Position numbers and translations under genes: made by a program
In this document: piece after piece, positions 55,945 to 64,000 of the stretch
Position numbering within the stretch: position 1 is the first letter of the stretch
How the letters are laid out: the number at the start of each line of letters is the position of its first letter
The notes under the pieces: model-generated
Database searches by the model: none
Told to the model about the DNA's origin: nothing
What the model saw: only the letters and a program-made list of their open reading frames with translations
Assembly: GCA_002695065.1 (NCBI GenBank)
Contig: NZNW01000137.1
Span: 1 to 64,000 of the forward strand
Origin: Salinicola sp.
Lineage (GTDB): Bacteria; Pseudomonadota; Gammaproteobacteria; Pseudomonadales; Halomonadaceae
Reading direction: 5' to 3'
DNA length: 64,000 bases

Positions 55945-58076
55945 GCGCCGCCCCGACACCCGGCTCCGAATCCGGTGACATGTTGCACCAACTGGCGGCA
56001 GCGGTCGGCTTGCTGCTGGAGTGGGTCGGCAGCAACGACCAACGCCAGACGTTGCCCGCGGATCGCCAACGGGCAATGCTGACCCGGCTGGGCTGGCCGG
56101 CCGGTGACGACGAGGAGGTAGCCGCCAGCCTGGCCCGCTGGCGATCGCGCCAGCGACCTGGTTCGTTCGGGCGACTCCCGCCGATGCTGCTGGCCGATCA
56201 GGGGCAGTCGGCCCCGGTTCCTGTCGCCGAGGCTGGCGGTAGTGCCTTCACCGTCAGGTTCGAGAGCGGGGAGCTGCTGGAGGGCCGCCTCGATGCCGCG
56301 GGACATCTGCCGCCGATGGGGGAAACGGGTTACCACAGCGTGAGTTTCCTGACACCAACGGGCGACGAGAGCGTGACCCGGATTTTGGCCGTGGCGCCAT
56401 CGCGCTGCTTCACGCTGGATGACATCGCCCGCGAGAGACGGGATGCCCGGGCGAGCTATTGGGGGGTGGCGGCACAGCTCTACGGGCTTCGGCGTGACGG
56501 CGATGGAGGCATCGGCGACCTGGTGGCTCTCGACGACCTCTGCGACACGGTGGCTCGCGCGGGCGCCGACGCGGTCGCCATCAGCCCGCTGCACGCGCTG
56601 TTTGCCGCGCACCCGGAGCGCTACAGCCCCTACTCCCCGTCGAGCCGGCTCTTCTACAACGTCTGGCATGCCTCGCCCGAATGCCTGTTCGACGACGAGA
56701 CATTGGCCTGGGCCCGGGCGCCTTTCAGCGAGGCCATGGAGCAGCAGTCGGCACTGGCGCTGATCGACTGGCCGGCCAGCGCTCGCCTCAAGCTGTCGAT
56801 GCTCGAGCGCCTGTTCCTGCATGTGCAGCGTGACGAGAGTGCGCTGGCGTGGCGCTCCCAACTGGTCGCCTTCCGGCGTGATGGCGGCGACAGCCTGGAA
56901 CGCCACTGCCGTTTCGAAGTGCTCCAGGCCCAGGCCAAGTGCAGTGACTGGCGTCAGTGGTCCGAGGCATGGCGGGATCCCGGCAGCGATGCGGTCGAGG
57001 CGTTCGCCGAGCAGCACCGGGAAGCGATCACCTTCGCCGTCTTCCTGCAGTGGCTGATGGCCGCCGGACTGGATCGCGTGCAGCACAACGCTCGCCGGGC
57101 CGGCATGGCGGTGGGGCTGATCGCCGACCTGGCCGTTGGCGTCGATCCCGCCGGCAGTCAGGCCTGGAGCGATCCTCACGAACTGTTTCAAGGTCTCACG
57201 GTTGGCTCGCCGCCGGACGCCTTCAATGCCCAAGGGCAGGGCTGGGGCGTGGCAGCCTTCTCGCCGGAGGGCCTGGTCGACTCCGGCTATCGTGGATTTC
57301 TCGCCATGCTGCGGGCCGGTCTTGCCCATGCCGGCGGGCTGCGAATCGACCATATCCTGGGGTTGTCGCGTCTCTGGCTGGTGCCGGAGGGAGAGTCGCC
57401 GCAACGGGGTGCCTATCTTCGCTACCCGCTGGACGATCTCCTGCGTCTGGTAGCGCTGGAGTCCTGGCGTCACCGGGCCATCGTCATCGGCGAGGATCTG
57501 GGAACCGTCGAGGCCGGTTTTCGAGAGCGACTGGCCGCGAAAGGGATACTGGGCATGAGCGTGATGTGGTTCGAGCGCGAGGGAGGCGCCTTCCTGCCGG
57601 CCGACGCATGGCGCGAACACACGCTGGCTACCACCAGCACCCACGATCTGCCCACGGTGGCTGGCTGGTGGCGCGAGAATGATCTGCGCTGGCGAGAGCG
57701 GCTGGGGTGGCTCGAGGGGAGCGAATCCCATGCGCACCTCAGCGAGCAGCGGCGCGAGGATCGTCGCCGTCTGGCCCTCGTCTGCGGCCTTGGGGAAGTC
57801 GCCGCCGACGATGGTATCGCCGGTGATCGCGTGGATGTCGACGACCTCATCGATGCGGCGCTGGGGCATGTCGCATCGACGCCGACGCCGTTGGCGCTGT
57901 TTCCGCTGGAGGACCTGATGGGACTGGAAGAGCAAGCCAATCTGCCGGGCACCGTCGATGAGCATCCCAACTGGCGGCGCCGCCTACCGGTCCCGGCGCC
58001 GCAGGCACTCGAGGCAAGAACGGTGCGGCAACGGCTGACGCGGATCGACCGCATCCGCCGGGGGCGCCGATCATGA
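55941..58076 (+). CDS. malQ: 4-alpha-glucanotransferase (amylomaltase)
   Basis: This 711-residue GH77 enzyme transfers maltooligosyl units between glucans. Catalytic regions are visible as G-L-R-I-D-H-I-L-G (nucleophile), V-I-G-E-D-L-G-T-V (acid/base) and S-T-H-D-L-P-T. It carries an N-terminal extension of about 130 residues, as in long MalQ proteins. In this operon it recycles short maltodextrins left by TreYZ and GlgX. It has ATGA overlaps at both ends; the start is M-S-A-A-P. Confidence 0.93.
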   Translation: MSAAPTPGSESGDMLHQLAAAVGLLLEWVGSNDQRQTLPADRQRAMLTRLGWPAGDDEEVAASLARWRSRQRPGSFGRLPPMLLADQGQSAPVPVAEAGGSAFTVRFESGELLEGRLDAAGHLPPMGETGYHSVSFLTPTGDESVTRILAVAPSRCFTLDDIARERRDARASYWGVAAQLYGLRRDGDGGIGDLVALDDLCDTVARAGADAVAISPLHALFAAHPERYSPYSPSSRLFYNVWHASPECLFDDETLAWARAPFSEAMEQQSALALIDWPASARLKLSMLERLFLHVQRDESALAWRSQLVAFRRDGGDSLERHCRFEVLQAQAKCSDWRQWSEAWRDPGSDAVEAFAEQHREAITFAVFLQWLMAAGLDRVQHNARRAGMAVGLIADLAVGVDPAGSQAWSDPHELFQGLTVGSPPDAFNAQGQGWGVAAFSPEGLVDSGYRGFLAMLRAGLAHAGGLRIDHILGLSRLWLVPEGESPQRGAYLRYPLDDLLRLVALESWRHRAIVIGEDLGTVEAGFRERLAAKGILGMSVMWFEREGGAFLPADAWREHTLATTSTHDLPTVAGWWRENDLRWRERLGWLEGSESHAHLSEQRREDRRRLALVCGLGEVAADDGIAGDRVDVDDLIDAALGHVASTPTPLALFPLEDLMGLEEQANLPGTVDEHPNWRRRLPVPAPQALEARTVRQRLTRIDRIRRGRRS

Positions 58077-60784
58077 GACCCATTCGGGCCACCGTCAGGT
58101 TGCAGCTGCACGCCGGTTTCACGTTCGACGACGCCAGGCGGCAGGTCGACTACTACGCCGCTCTCGGCGTCAGCCACTTCTATCTGTCGCCCATTCTGGC
58201 CTCGAGGAGGGGGTCGACCCACGGCTACGATGGCGTCGACCCGACCCGTATCGATCCGGAGCTGGGCGGCGAAGCCGGCCTTGCGCGCCTGGTCGAGACA
58301 CTGCACGCCGCGGAAATGGGCATCGTGGCCGACATCGTGCCCAATCATCTGGCGGTGGGCGCCGAGAATCTCTGGTGGCAGGACGTGCTGGCGAAGGGCC
58401 GGTCCAGTGACTTTGCCCGCTGCTTCGATATCGACTGGGAGCAGCCCGGCGCCGATGGCAAGATCCTGCTGCCGTTTCTGGGCGATCGCTACGTGCGGGT
58501 ACTGGAAGACGGCGAACTGGTACTGGCCTGGGACGACGCCCACAGCGCTTTTTTCGTCGCCTATCACGAGCATCGGTTTCCGATCGACCCCGACCAGACC
58601 GAGGCGCTGCTGGCGGCCCCGTCATCCGACGCTCGACGGGAAGACGCACTCCCACCGAGGGAGGAACTGGCCGGGGACGACCCGCTGGTCGCGGCGGTGA
58701 TCGCGGACCATGATGCCAGGAGTCCGGCTGGGCGCTCGCGCCTGCACGCGCTGCTGGAGCGTCAGGCCTATCGGCTCGTCCACTGGCGCACCGCCAACGA
58801 TGCGCTCAACTGGCGTCGATTCTTCGACATCACCGAGCTGGCGGGGGGGCGGGTCGAGGACGAGAGCGTGTTCGATCTCTCTCACGCTTACCTCCTCTCG
58901 CTGGTGGAGCGCGGCTGGATCGACGGGCTGCGTATCGACCATATCGATGGCCTGGCCGATCCGCGCGAATACGCATTGCGACTGCGCGGCCGTCTCGACG
59001 CGATCTGCGGGCGGCAGGAGCGGGCGTCCGTCGCGAGCCCGCGGCTGCCGATCTACGTCGAGAAGATCCTGGGCGACGACGAACGCCTCCACACCGACTG
59101 GGGCGTGGATGGCACCACCGGCTATGAATTTCTCGATCTGGTCTCGGGCATCCAGCACGACCCGGCAGGGCAAGAGCCGTTGGCTCGGCTGTGGCAGGAG
59201 ATCAGCGAACGCAGCGCGGATTTCACCGCCGAGGTCGAGGCCGCACGCCAGGAGATGCTGTACGGGCCGCTGACTGCCGAGTTCGAGCGTTGCGTCCTGG
59301 CGACGCGGGCCCTGGCCGGTGCCAGCCCCGCCACCCGCGAATTCAGCCTGCCCGCGATCCGGCGCGTGGTGGGCGCACTGGCGATCGGGTATCCGGTCTA
59401 CCGCAGCTATGCCGATCGACACGGTCGTCCCGAGATGGATGCCGATGCGTTCGCTCGTGCCATGCAGGCCGCGCGATCGCGCCTGTCCGCCGCCGATGCG
59501 CCCTGGCTGCCGTTGCTGGATAACTGGTTCGGCGGCGAGGCGCCCGAGGCGTTCGAGGAGCCTGAGCGCGGGCTGCGCTTGAGTGCGATGACGCGCTTTC
59601 AACAGCTGACATCGCCACTCGCGGCGAAGTCCGTGGAGGACACCGCCGGCTATCGCTCGGCCGTCCTGCTGTCGCGCAACGACGTCGGTTGCGAGGGCGC
59701 CCATTTCGCCTACCCGGTCCAGCGCTTCCACCAGGCTAACCGGCAGCGTCTGGAGACCTTTCCCCAGGCCATGCTGACGACCGCGACACACGATCACAAA
59801 CGTGGCGAGGACGTCCGGGCGCGTCTGGCGGCCCTGAGCGAACGGGTCGACGTGCTGGCGCCGAAGATGCGTGACTGGGCCCGGGATTCGCGTCTCCACG
59901 ACAGTCATTCGGCCCCCGGCGGCGGCGATCGACTGATGATGCTCCAGGTGCTGCTGGCGGCGTGGCCACTGGCGTTGACGCCAGGGCCAACGCGGAACGA
60001 AGAGTCCGCTTCCCGCGATCGGGAGGCGTTGCGCGAGTACGCCGATCGGCTCGTCGCCTGGCAGCGCAAGGCGATGCGCGAGGCCAAGCTCGCGAGCCAC
60101 TGGCTGGCGCCCGACGAGACGTACGAACAGGCGGGCGAGGACGCCATACGCCGCGCCTTGACCGGCGATGCGCTGACCCACGAGCTGGCATCGGCGGCGG
60201 CGATGCTCGACATGCCCGGAGCGGTCAATGGCCTGGCGCAGGCGGTACTCAGGCTCTGCTCGCCGGGCATCCCGGATCTCTACCAGGGTACCGAGTTCTG
60301 GGACCTCTCGCTGGTCGATCCCGACAATCGCCGTCCGGTCGACATGGCGACGCGCCGGGAGGCCCTGGACCACCTCGAAACGCCGGTGGCGGCCTGGCGC
60401 CACTGGCGGGACGGTGCCGTCAAGCAGGTCGTGATTCAGCGCTTGTTGAATTTGCGGCGTGACCATCCGCGACTTTTCGATGACGGGGACTACCTGCCTC
60501 TGCAGGCGAGTGGGCCGAATGCCGATCGCGTCATTGCCTTTGCACGTAGAGCGCAGGGCGTGACGTTGCTGGTGGTCGTCACCCGGCTCTCTGCGGTGCT
60601 GATGGACGATACCTTCGAGGGGCGGCTCCAGTGGTCGGACACGGCACTGCCCCTCGAGGCGTTGGGAGTGAACGGCGTCGGGCAGGGCTGGCTGACGCCG
60701 ACGCCGGTGGCGGCCGACGGCACGCTACCGCTACATCGACATTTGTCGGATTTTCCCTGCGGGGTTTGGGTGTGGGCACCTTGA
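58073..60784 (+). CDS. treY: Maltooligosyltrehalose synthase
   Basis: This 903-residue GH13 enzyme converts the reducing-end alpha-1,4 bond of maltodextrin into the alpha,alpha-1,1 bond of trehalose. Visible motifs are D-I-V-P-N-H-L-A, L-R-I-D-H-I-D-G-L (nucleophile), Y-V-E-K-I-L (acid) and T-A-T-H-D-H-K-R-G-E-D. The length is within the family range. It overlaps malQ by 4 bp and ends the tightly coupled part of the operon. A GCACCG/CGGTGC hairpin follows at about 60808, without a T-run. Confidence 0.95.
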   Translation: MRPIRATVRLQLHAGFTFDDARRQVDYYAALGVSHFYLSPILASRRGSTHGYDGVDPTRIDPELGGEAGLARLVETLHAAEMGIVADIVPNHLAVGAENLWWQDVLAKGRSSDFARCFDIDWEQPGADGKILLPFLGDRYVRVLEDGELVLAWDDAHSAFFVAYHEHRFPIDPDQTEALLAAPSSDARREDALPPREELAGDDPLVAAVIADHDARSPAGRSRLHALLERQAYRLVHWRTANDALNWRRFFDITELAGGRVEDESVFDLSHAYLLSLVERGWIDGLRIDHIDGLADPREYALRLRGRLDAICGRQERASVASPRLPIYVEKILGDDERLHTDWGVDGTTGYEFLDLVSGIQHDPAGQEPLARLWQEISERSADFTAEVEAARQEMLYGPLTAEFERCVLATRALAGASPATREFSLPAIRRVVGALAIGYPVYRSYADRHGRPEMDADAFARAMQAARSRLSAADAPWLPLLDNWFGGEAPEAFEEPERGLRLSAMTRFQQLTSPLAAKSVEDTAGYRSAVLLSRNDVGCEGAHFAYPVQRFHQANRQRLETFPQAMLTTATHDHKRGEDVRARLAALSERVDVLAPKMRDWARDSRLHDSHSAPGGGDRLMMLQVLLAAWPLALTPGPTRNEESASRDREALREYADRLVAWQRKAMREAKLASHWLAPDETYEQAGEDAIRRALTGDALTHELASAAAMLDMPGAVNGLAQAVLRLCSPGIPDLYQGTEFWDLSLVDPDNRRPVDMATRREALDHLETPVAAWRHWRDGAVKQVVIQRLLNLRRDHPRLFDDGDYLPLQASGPNADRVIAFARRAQGVTLLVVVTRLSAVLMDDTFEGRLQWSDTALPLEALGVNGVGQGWLTPTPVAADGTLPLHRHLSDFPCGVWVWAP

Positions 60785-60885
60785 ACCCGCTATCTTGAGC
60801 GTGAAGCACCGGCCTTGTCGGTGCCGAACGAAACCGGTGGGGCAGGGATGCCCCGTCAAGCCACGAGTACAGGAAGGAGCGCATC

Positions 60886-61353
60886 ATGATGACCGGTCGT
60901 GAACAACGCATACGAATGCTGGCTTACCGCATATGGGAGTCGGAAGGGCGACCCGACGGCCAGGAAGCGCGCCATTGGGAAATGGCCGAACGCATCGTCG
61001 AGGCCGAGAACGCCCGCGAGGAGGAGCAGGAGTGGCGCGCGGTGTCCGACGAACCCTCCCCGCTGGAGGGCGAGGAGCCGACCGCGGAGCCCGACGAAAT
61101 CGGTATCGACGAGCCGCGCCTGCCGCTGGACGATCCCGAGACCGAAGCGCGCAAGGAGCAGGATACGGGCGTCGATGTCAGTTCCCCGCAGCCTCGAACC
61201 GGCTCTCCGGCTCGGCGCAAGGCGGCGAGCAGCGGCGAGGGCACTTCGCCGGCGCGCAAGCGCGGCACGACGAAGGTTTCCGGGGGCGTCGACAAGAAGC
61301 CGGCGACCAAGCCGCGCAAACCCCGCGGCACGAACGACGGCAAGAGCGAGTGA
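60886..61353 (+). CDS. DUF2934 domain protein
   Basis: This 155-residue protein has an N-terminal DUF2934 helix pair (about residues 6-40: I-R-M-L-A-Y-R-I-W-E and W-E-M-A-E-R-I-V), then a long acidic stretch and a Lys/Arg/Pro/Ser-rich C-terminal tail that looks disordered. DUF2934 proteins sit between treY and glgX in the pseudomonad glycogen/trehalose block; their function is unknown. AAGGAG six bases upstream fixes the start. Confidence 0.85.
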   Translation: MMTGREQRIRMLAYRIWESEGRPDGQEARHWEMAERIVEAENAREEEQEWRAVSDEPSPLEGEEPTAEPDEIGIDEPRLPLDDPETEARKEQDTGVDVSSPQPRTGSPARRKAASSGEGTSPARKRGTTKVSGGVDKKPATKPRKPRGTNDGKSE

Positions 61354-61414
61354 CCGGCCCACACTGGGCATCACAGGGCGACAGGATGGACCTGGCTCGC
61401 CCGGAGGGTAGTCG

Positions 61415-63601
61415 ATGACCGATATGCGTTGGGGACGGGATGAAACGATGGGATGCGTCGTTCAGGAAGCGGGATTGCTGCAGTCGCGGATTCGGGAGGG
61501 GCTTCCCTACCCTCTGGGGGCGACGTGGGATGGGCTCGGGGTCAACTTCTCGCTGTTCTCCGCCAACGCGACCCGAGTCGAACTCTGCCTCTTCGACGAA
61601 AGTGGACAGGAAGAGCTGGAGCGGGTGGTGCTGCCGGAGTATACCGACGAGATCTGGCACGGTTACCTGCCGGATGCCCGTCCCGGCCAGCTCTATGGCT
61701 ATCGAGTGCATGGCCCCTACGATCCGGAGGCTGGCCATCGCTTCAATCATCACAAGCTGCTGATCGATCCCTACGCCAAGCAACTGGTCGGTAAGCTGAT
61801 CTGGGACGACGCCCTCTACGGTTACACCATCGGTCACGAGGATGGCGATCTCAGCTTCGACGAGCGGGACAGTGCACCGTTCATGCCCCGTTGCCGCGTC
61901 ATCGACCCGGCGTTCACCTGGGGGCGCTCCACCGAAATTCGGGTGCCGTGGAGCGATACCGTCATCTACGAGACCCATGTGCGCGGCTACACCATGCGTC
62001 ATCCGTCGGTACCGGAAGCGCTGCGCGGCACATTCTCGGGGCTCGCCGTGCCGGAAGTGATCGATTACCTCGTCGATCTGGGCATCTCCTCCCTAGAGCT
62101 GATGCCGATCCACGCCTTCGCCGACGACCGGCACCTGCAGGAGAAGGGGCTGCACAACTACTGGGGTTACAACACTCTGGCGTTCTTCGCGCCGCACCCG
62201 AACTACATGTCGACCGAGTCGGTCAGTGAATTCAAGCAGATGGTGGCGCGCTACCACGCCGCCGGCATCGAGGTGCTGCTCGACGTGGTCTACAACCACA
62301 CGGCGGAAGGCAACGAGATGGGGCCGACGCTGTCGTTCAAGGGCATCGACAACGCCTCCTATTATCGGCTGATGCCGGACAAGCCGCGGTTCTACATCAA
62401 TGACACCGGCACCGGCAATACACTGAACCTTTCCCACCCCCGGGTCCTGCAGATGGTGACGGACTCGCTGCGTTACTGGGCCGACGAGATGCGTGTCGAT
62501 GGCTTCCGCTTCGACCTGGCCACGATCCTGGGGCGCGAGGCCGATGGCTTCGACGAGGGTGGCGGCTTCCTCGATTCCTGTCGCCAGGACCCGCTGCTGT
62601 CGCAGTGCAAGCTGATCGCCGAACCCTGGGACTGCGGCCCCGGCGGTTACCAGGTCGGCAAGTTTCCGCCCGGCTGGGCGGAGTGGAACGATCGCTTCCG
62701 CGACGACATGCGGGCGTTCTGGCGGGGAGACGAGGGCCGCCTGCCCGCCTTCGCCAATCGTCTGACCGCTTCGGCCGACCTGTTCAACCATCGCGGCCGC
62801 AAGGCGTTCTCGTCGATCAATTTCATCACCGCTCACGACGGCTTCACGCTGCGCGACCTGGTGAGCTACAACGCCAAGCACAACGCGGCCAATGGCGAAG
62901 ACAACCAGGACGGGCACGACGACAACGTCTCCTGGAACCACGGCGTCGAGGGCGACACCGAAGATCCCGGGATCCGTGCGCTGCGCATGCGCCAGATGCG
63001 CAACCTGCTGGCGACGTTGATGCTTTCCCAGGGCACGCCGATGCTGCTGGCGGGGGACGAGTTCGCTCGCACGCAGGGCGGTAACAACAACGCCTACTGC
63101 CAGGACGGGGACATCGGCTGGGTCGACTGGAACCTCTCCGACGAGGGGCGCGGCCTGCTGGCCTTTACCCGCCAGCTGATTCGGCTGCGGCGACAGTATC
63201 CGATTCTCGAACGCGGGCGTTTCATGACCGGTGAGCTGAACGAGAACCTCGGCATCAAGGATGTCACCTGGCTCACGCCGGCCGCGGAGGAGATGGAGGT
63301 GGAGCACTGGCACGACGAGGAGGCCAAGGCGATTGGCGTGGTGCTCAACGGTCATGCCCAGCCCACCGGCATTTGCCGCTTCGGCTCGGACGTCACGGTG
63401 TTCCTGGCTCTCAACGCCTCCGATGGGGATGTCGACTTCGTGTTGCCGGACGTGCCGGGGGGGAGCGAGTGGCTGAGGCGCGTCGAAACCTTCGATCCGG
63501 CAGCCGGAGACGTGCGCTGCCCCATGGAGAGCGGCTATCGGGTCAGGTCGCGCAGCCTCTCGCTGTTCGAGCTGATCGAAGAGGAGGCGTCACATGATTG
63601 A
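61415..63601 (+). CDS. glgX: Glycogen debranching enzyme (GlgX-type)
   Basis: This 728-residue GH13 enzyme has an N-terminal CBM48 (about residues 28-130), then the barrel with G-F-R-F-D-L-A (nucleophile), L-I-A-E-P-W-D (acid) and I-T-A-H-D-G-F-T. It trims branches from glycogen outer chains, supplying maltodextrins to TreY and MalQ. The start has GGAGGG six bases upstream. It follows the DUF2934 gene by 61 bp and precedes glgB by 36 bp. Confidence 0.95.
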   Translation: MTDMRWGRDETMGCVVQEAGLLQSRIREGLPYPLGATWDGLGVNFSLFSANATRVELCLFDESGQEELERVVLPEYTDEIWHGYLPDARPGQLYGYRVHGPYDPEAGHRFNHHKLLIDPYAKQLVGKLIWDDALYGYTIGHEDGDLSFDERDSAPFMPRCRVIDPAFTWGRSTEIRVPWSDTVIYETHVRGYTMRHPSVPEALRGTFSGLAVPEVIDYLVDLGISSLELMPIHAFADDRHLQEKGLHNYWGYNTLAFFAPHPNYMSTESVSEFKQMVARYHAAGIEVLLDVVYNHTAEGNEMGPTLSFKGIDNASYYRLMPDKPRFYINDTGTGNTLNLSHPRVLQMVTDSLRYWADEMRVDGFRFDLATILGREADGFDEGGGFLDSCRQDPLLSQCKLIAEPWDCGPGGYQVGKFPPGWAEWNDRFRDDMRAFWRGDEGRLPAFANRLTASADLFNHRGRKAFSSINFITAHDGFTLRDLVSYNAKHNAANGEDNQDGHDDNVSWNHGVEGDTEDPGIRALRMRQMRNLLATLMLSQGTPMLLAGDEFARTQGGNNNAYCQDGDIGWVDWNLSDEGRGLLAFTRQLIRLRRQYPILERGRFMTGELNENLGIKDVTWLTPAAEEMEVEHWHDEEAKAIGVVLNGHAQPTGICRFGSDVTVFLALNASDGDVDFVLPDVPGGSEWLRRVETFDPAAGDVRCPMESGYRVRSRSLSLFELIEEEASHD

Positions 63602-63637
63602 TCGATATCCCGACTTCCGGCGGCTGGCAGGTGGCTC

Positions 63638-64000
63638 ATGACGCGAACTCGTTCTCGCAGTGAATCCGGGGAGAGCGGCGCGGATCGCTCGGATGCCTGG
63701 CCGACCGGCATGCCCCGGGTCACGGCTTCCCGCCTGGGCGTGGCGGATCTGGAGTCGCTCGCGCAGGCGACGCACGCCAATCCGTTCGCCGTGCTGGGAC
63801 CCCACGTGCGCGCCGACGGCAGGCTGGAAGTCAGCGCCTACCTGCCGGGCGCGCAGGCGGTATCGCTGGTGGCGCGCGACAGTGACCGCTTACTGGGGGA
63901 GTGCGTGCTCGGTGCCATCGATGGATTTTTCGTCGGTGAGATGGCAAGTCCGTGCGCCTACCGACTGCATATCCGCTGGCCGGAGGGTGAGCAGATCGTT
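63638..64000 (+). CDS. glgB: 1,4-alpha-glucan branching enzyme, N-terminal part (runs off window)
   Basis: The first 121 residues are present. After an N-terminal tail of about 50 residues come H-A-N-P-F-A-V-L-G-P-H and A-Y-L-P-G-A-Q-A-V-S-L, the start of the GlgB N-terminal CBM48-like domain. This is likely the true branching enzyme of the cluster, in contrast to the degenerate paralog at 52769-54103. The catalytic domain lies beyond the window edge, so activity cannot be checked. Confidence 0.88.
   Translation, partial: MTRTRSRSESGESGADRSDAWPTGMPRVTASRLGVADLESLAQATHANPFAVLGPHVRADGRLEVSAYLPGAQAVSLVARDSDRLLGECVLGAIDGFFVGEMASPCAYRLHIRWPEGEQIV

Noticed and set aside
55872..57965. 697-codon open frame opposite malQ
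   Set aside because: An antisense shadow of a well-supported GH77 gene.

Overview
The window is about 64 kb of GC-rich gammaproteobacterial chromosome. Three things point to Halomonadaceae or a close relative such as Halomonas, Salinicola or Kushneria: sugar metabolism centred on the Entner-Doudoroff (ED) pathway, an aryl-polyene-type cluster, and a trehalose/glycogen block in the same order I recall from pseudomonads. This assignment is inference from gene content and order only. No rRNA, tRNA, CRISPR array or insertion sequence was recognised.

Layout. 1-2046: heptamer tandem repeat, universal stress protein, RidA-like protein, small membrane protein. 2135-14573 (minus): a compact aryl-polyene-like lipid/pigment cluster (ketoreductase, two hotdog dehydratases, one of them fused to an AMP-ligase, ketosynthase, chain-length-factor-like protein, one ACP, glycosyltransferase, acyltransferase, LolA-like protein, MMPL exporter, FAD enzyme, lipoprotein). 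14574-17165: an AT-richer segment with a long gene-free leader and one acidic HExxH metalloprotease-like protein, probably acquired. 17301-20352: a phosphonate/selenate-type ABC importer with two fused permeases. 20471-24432: hexR, zwf, pgl and eda. 24618-29035: hydroxybutyrate/acetoacetate catabolism with a LysR regulator. 29009-35911: the glk-edd sugar operon, divergent from gap. 36204-41636: small conserved genes, a PAS/GGDEF-like protein, a dienelactone hydrolase, pncB and a COG3146 protein. 41748-46174: a KefC-type antiporter overlapping a fructosamine kinase, a frameshifted SMP-30/gluconolactonase gene and a TetR repressor. 46343-50820: an RND efflux pair. 51165-64000: glgA, a GlgB-derived protein without catalytic residues, treZ, malQ, treY, a DUF2934 protein, glgX and the start of a normal glgB.

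How the parts fit. zwf-pgl-eda and edd-glk-gap form a complete glucose-6-phosphate to pyruvate/triose route, and HexR is the likely shared regulator. The glycogen/trehalose genes interconvert stored glucan and the osmolyte trehalose; six consecutive genes, from glgA through treY, share 4-bp ATGA stop/start overlaps, apart from the separate DUF2934 and glgX. The most unusual items are the catalytically dead GlgB derivative coupled to glgA, the orphan metalloprotease with two 97-residue repeats, and the reduced aryl-polyene cluster.
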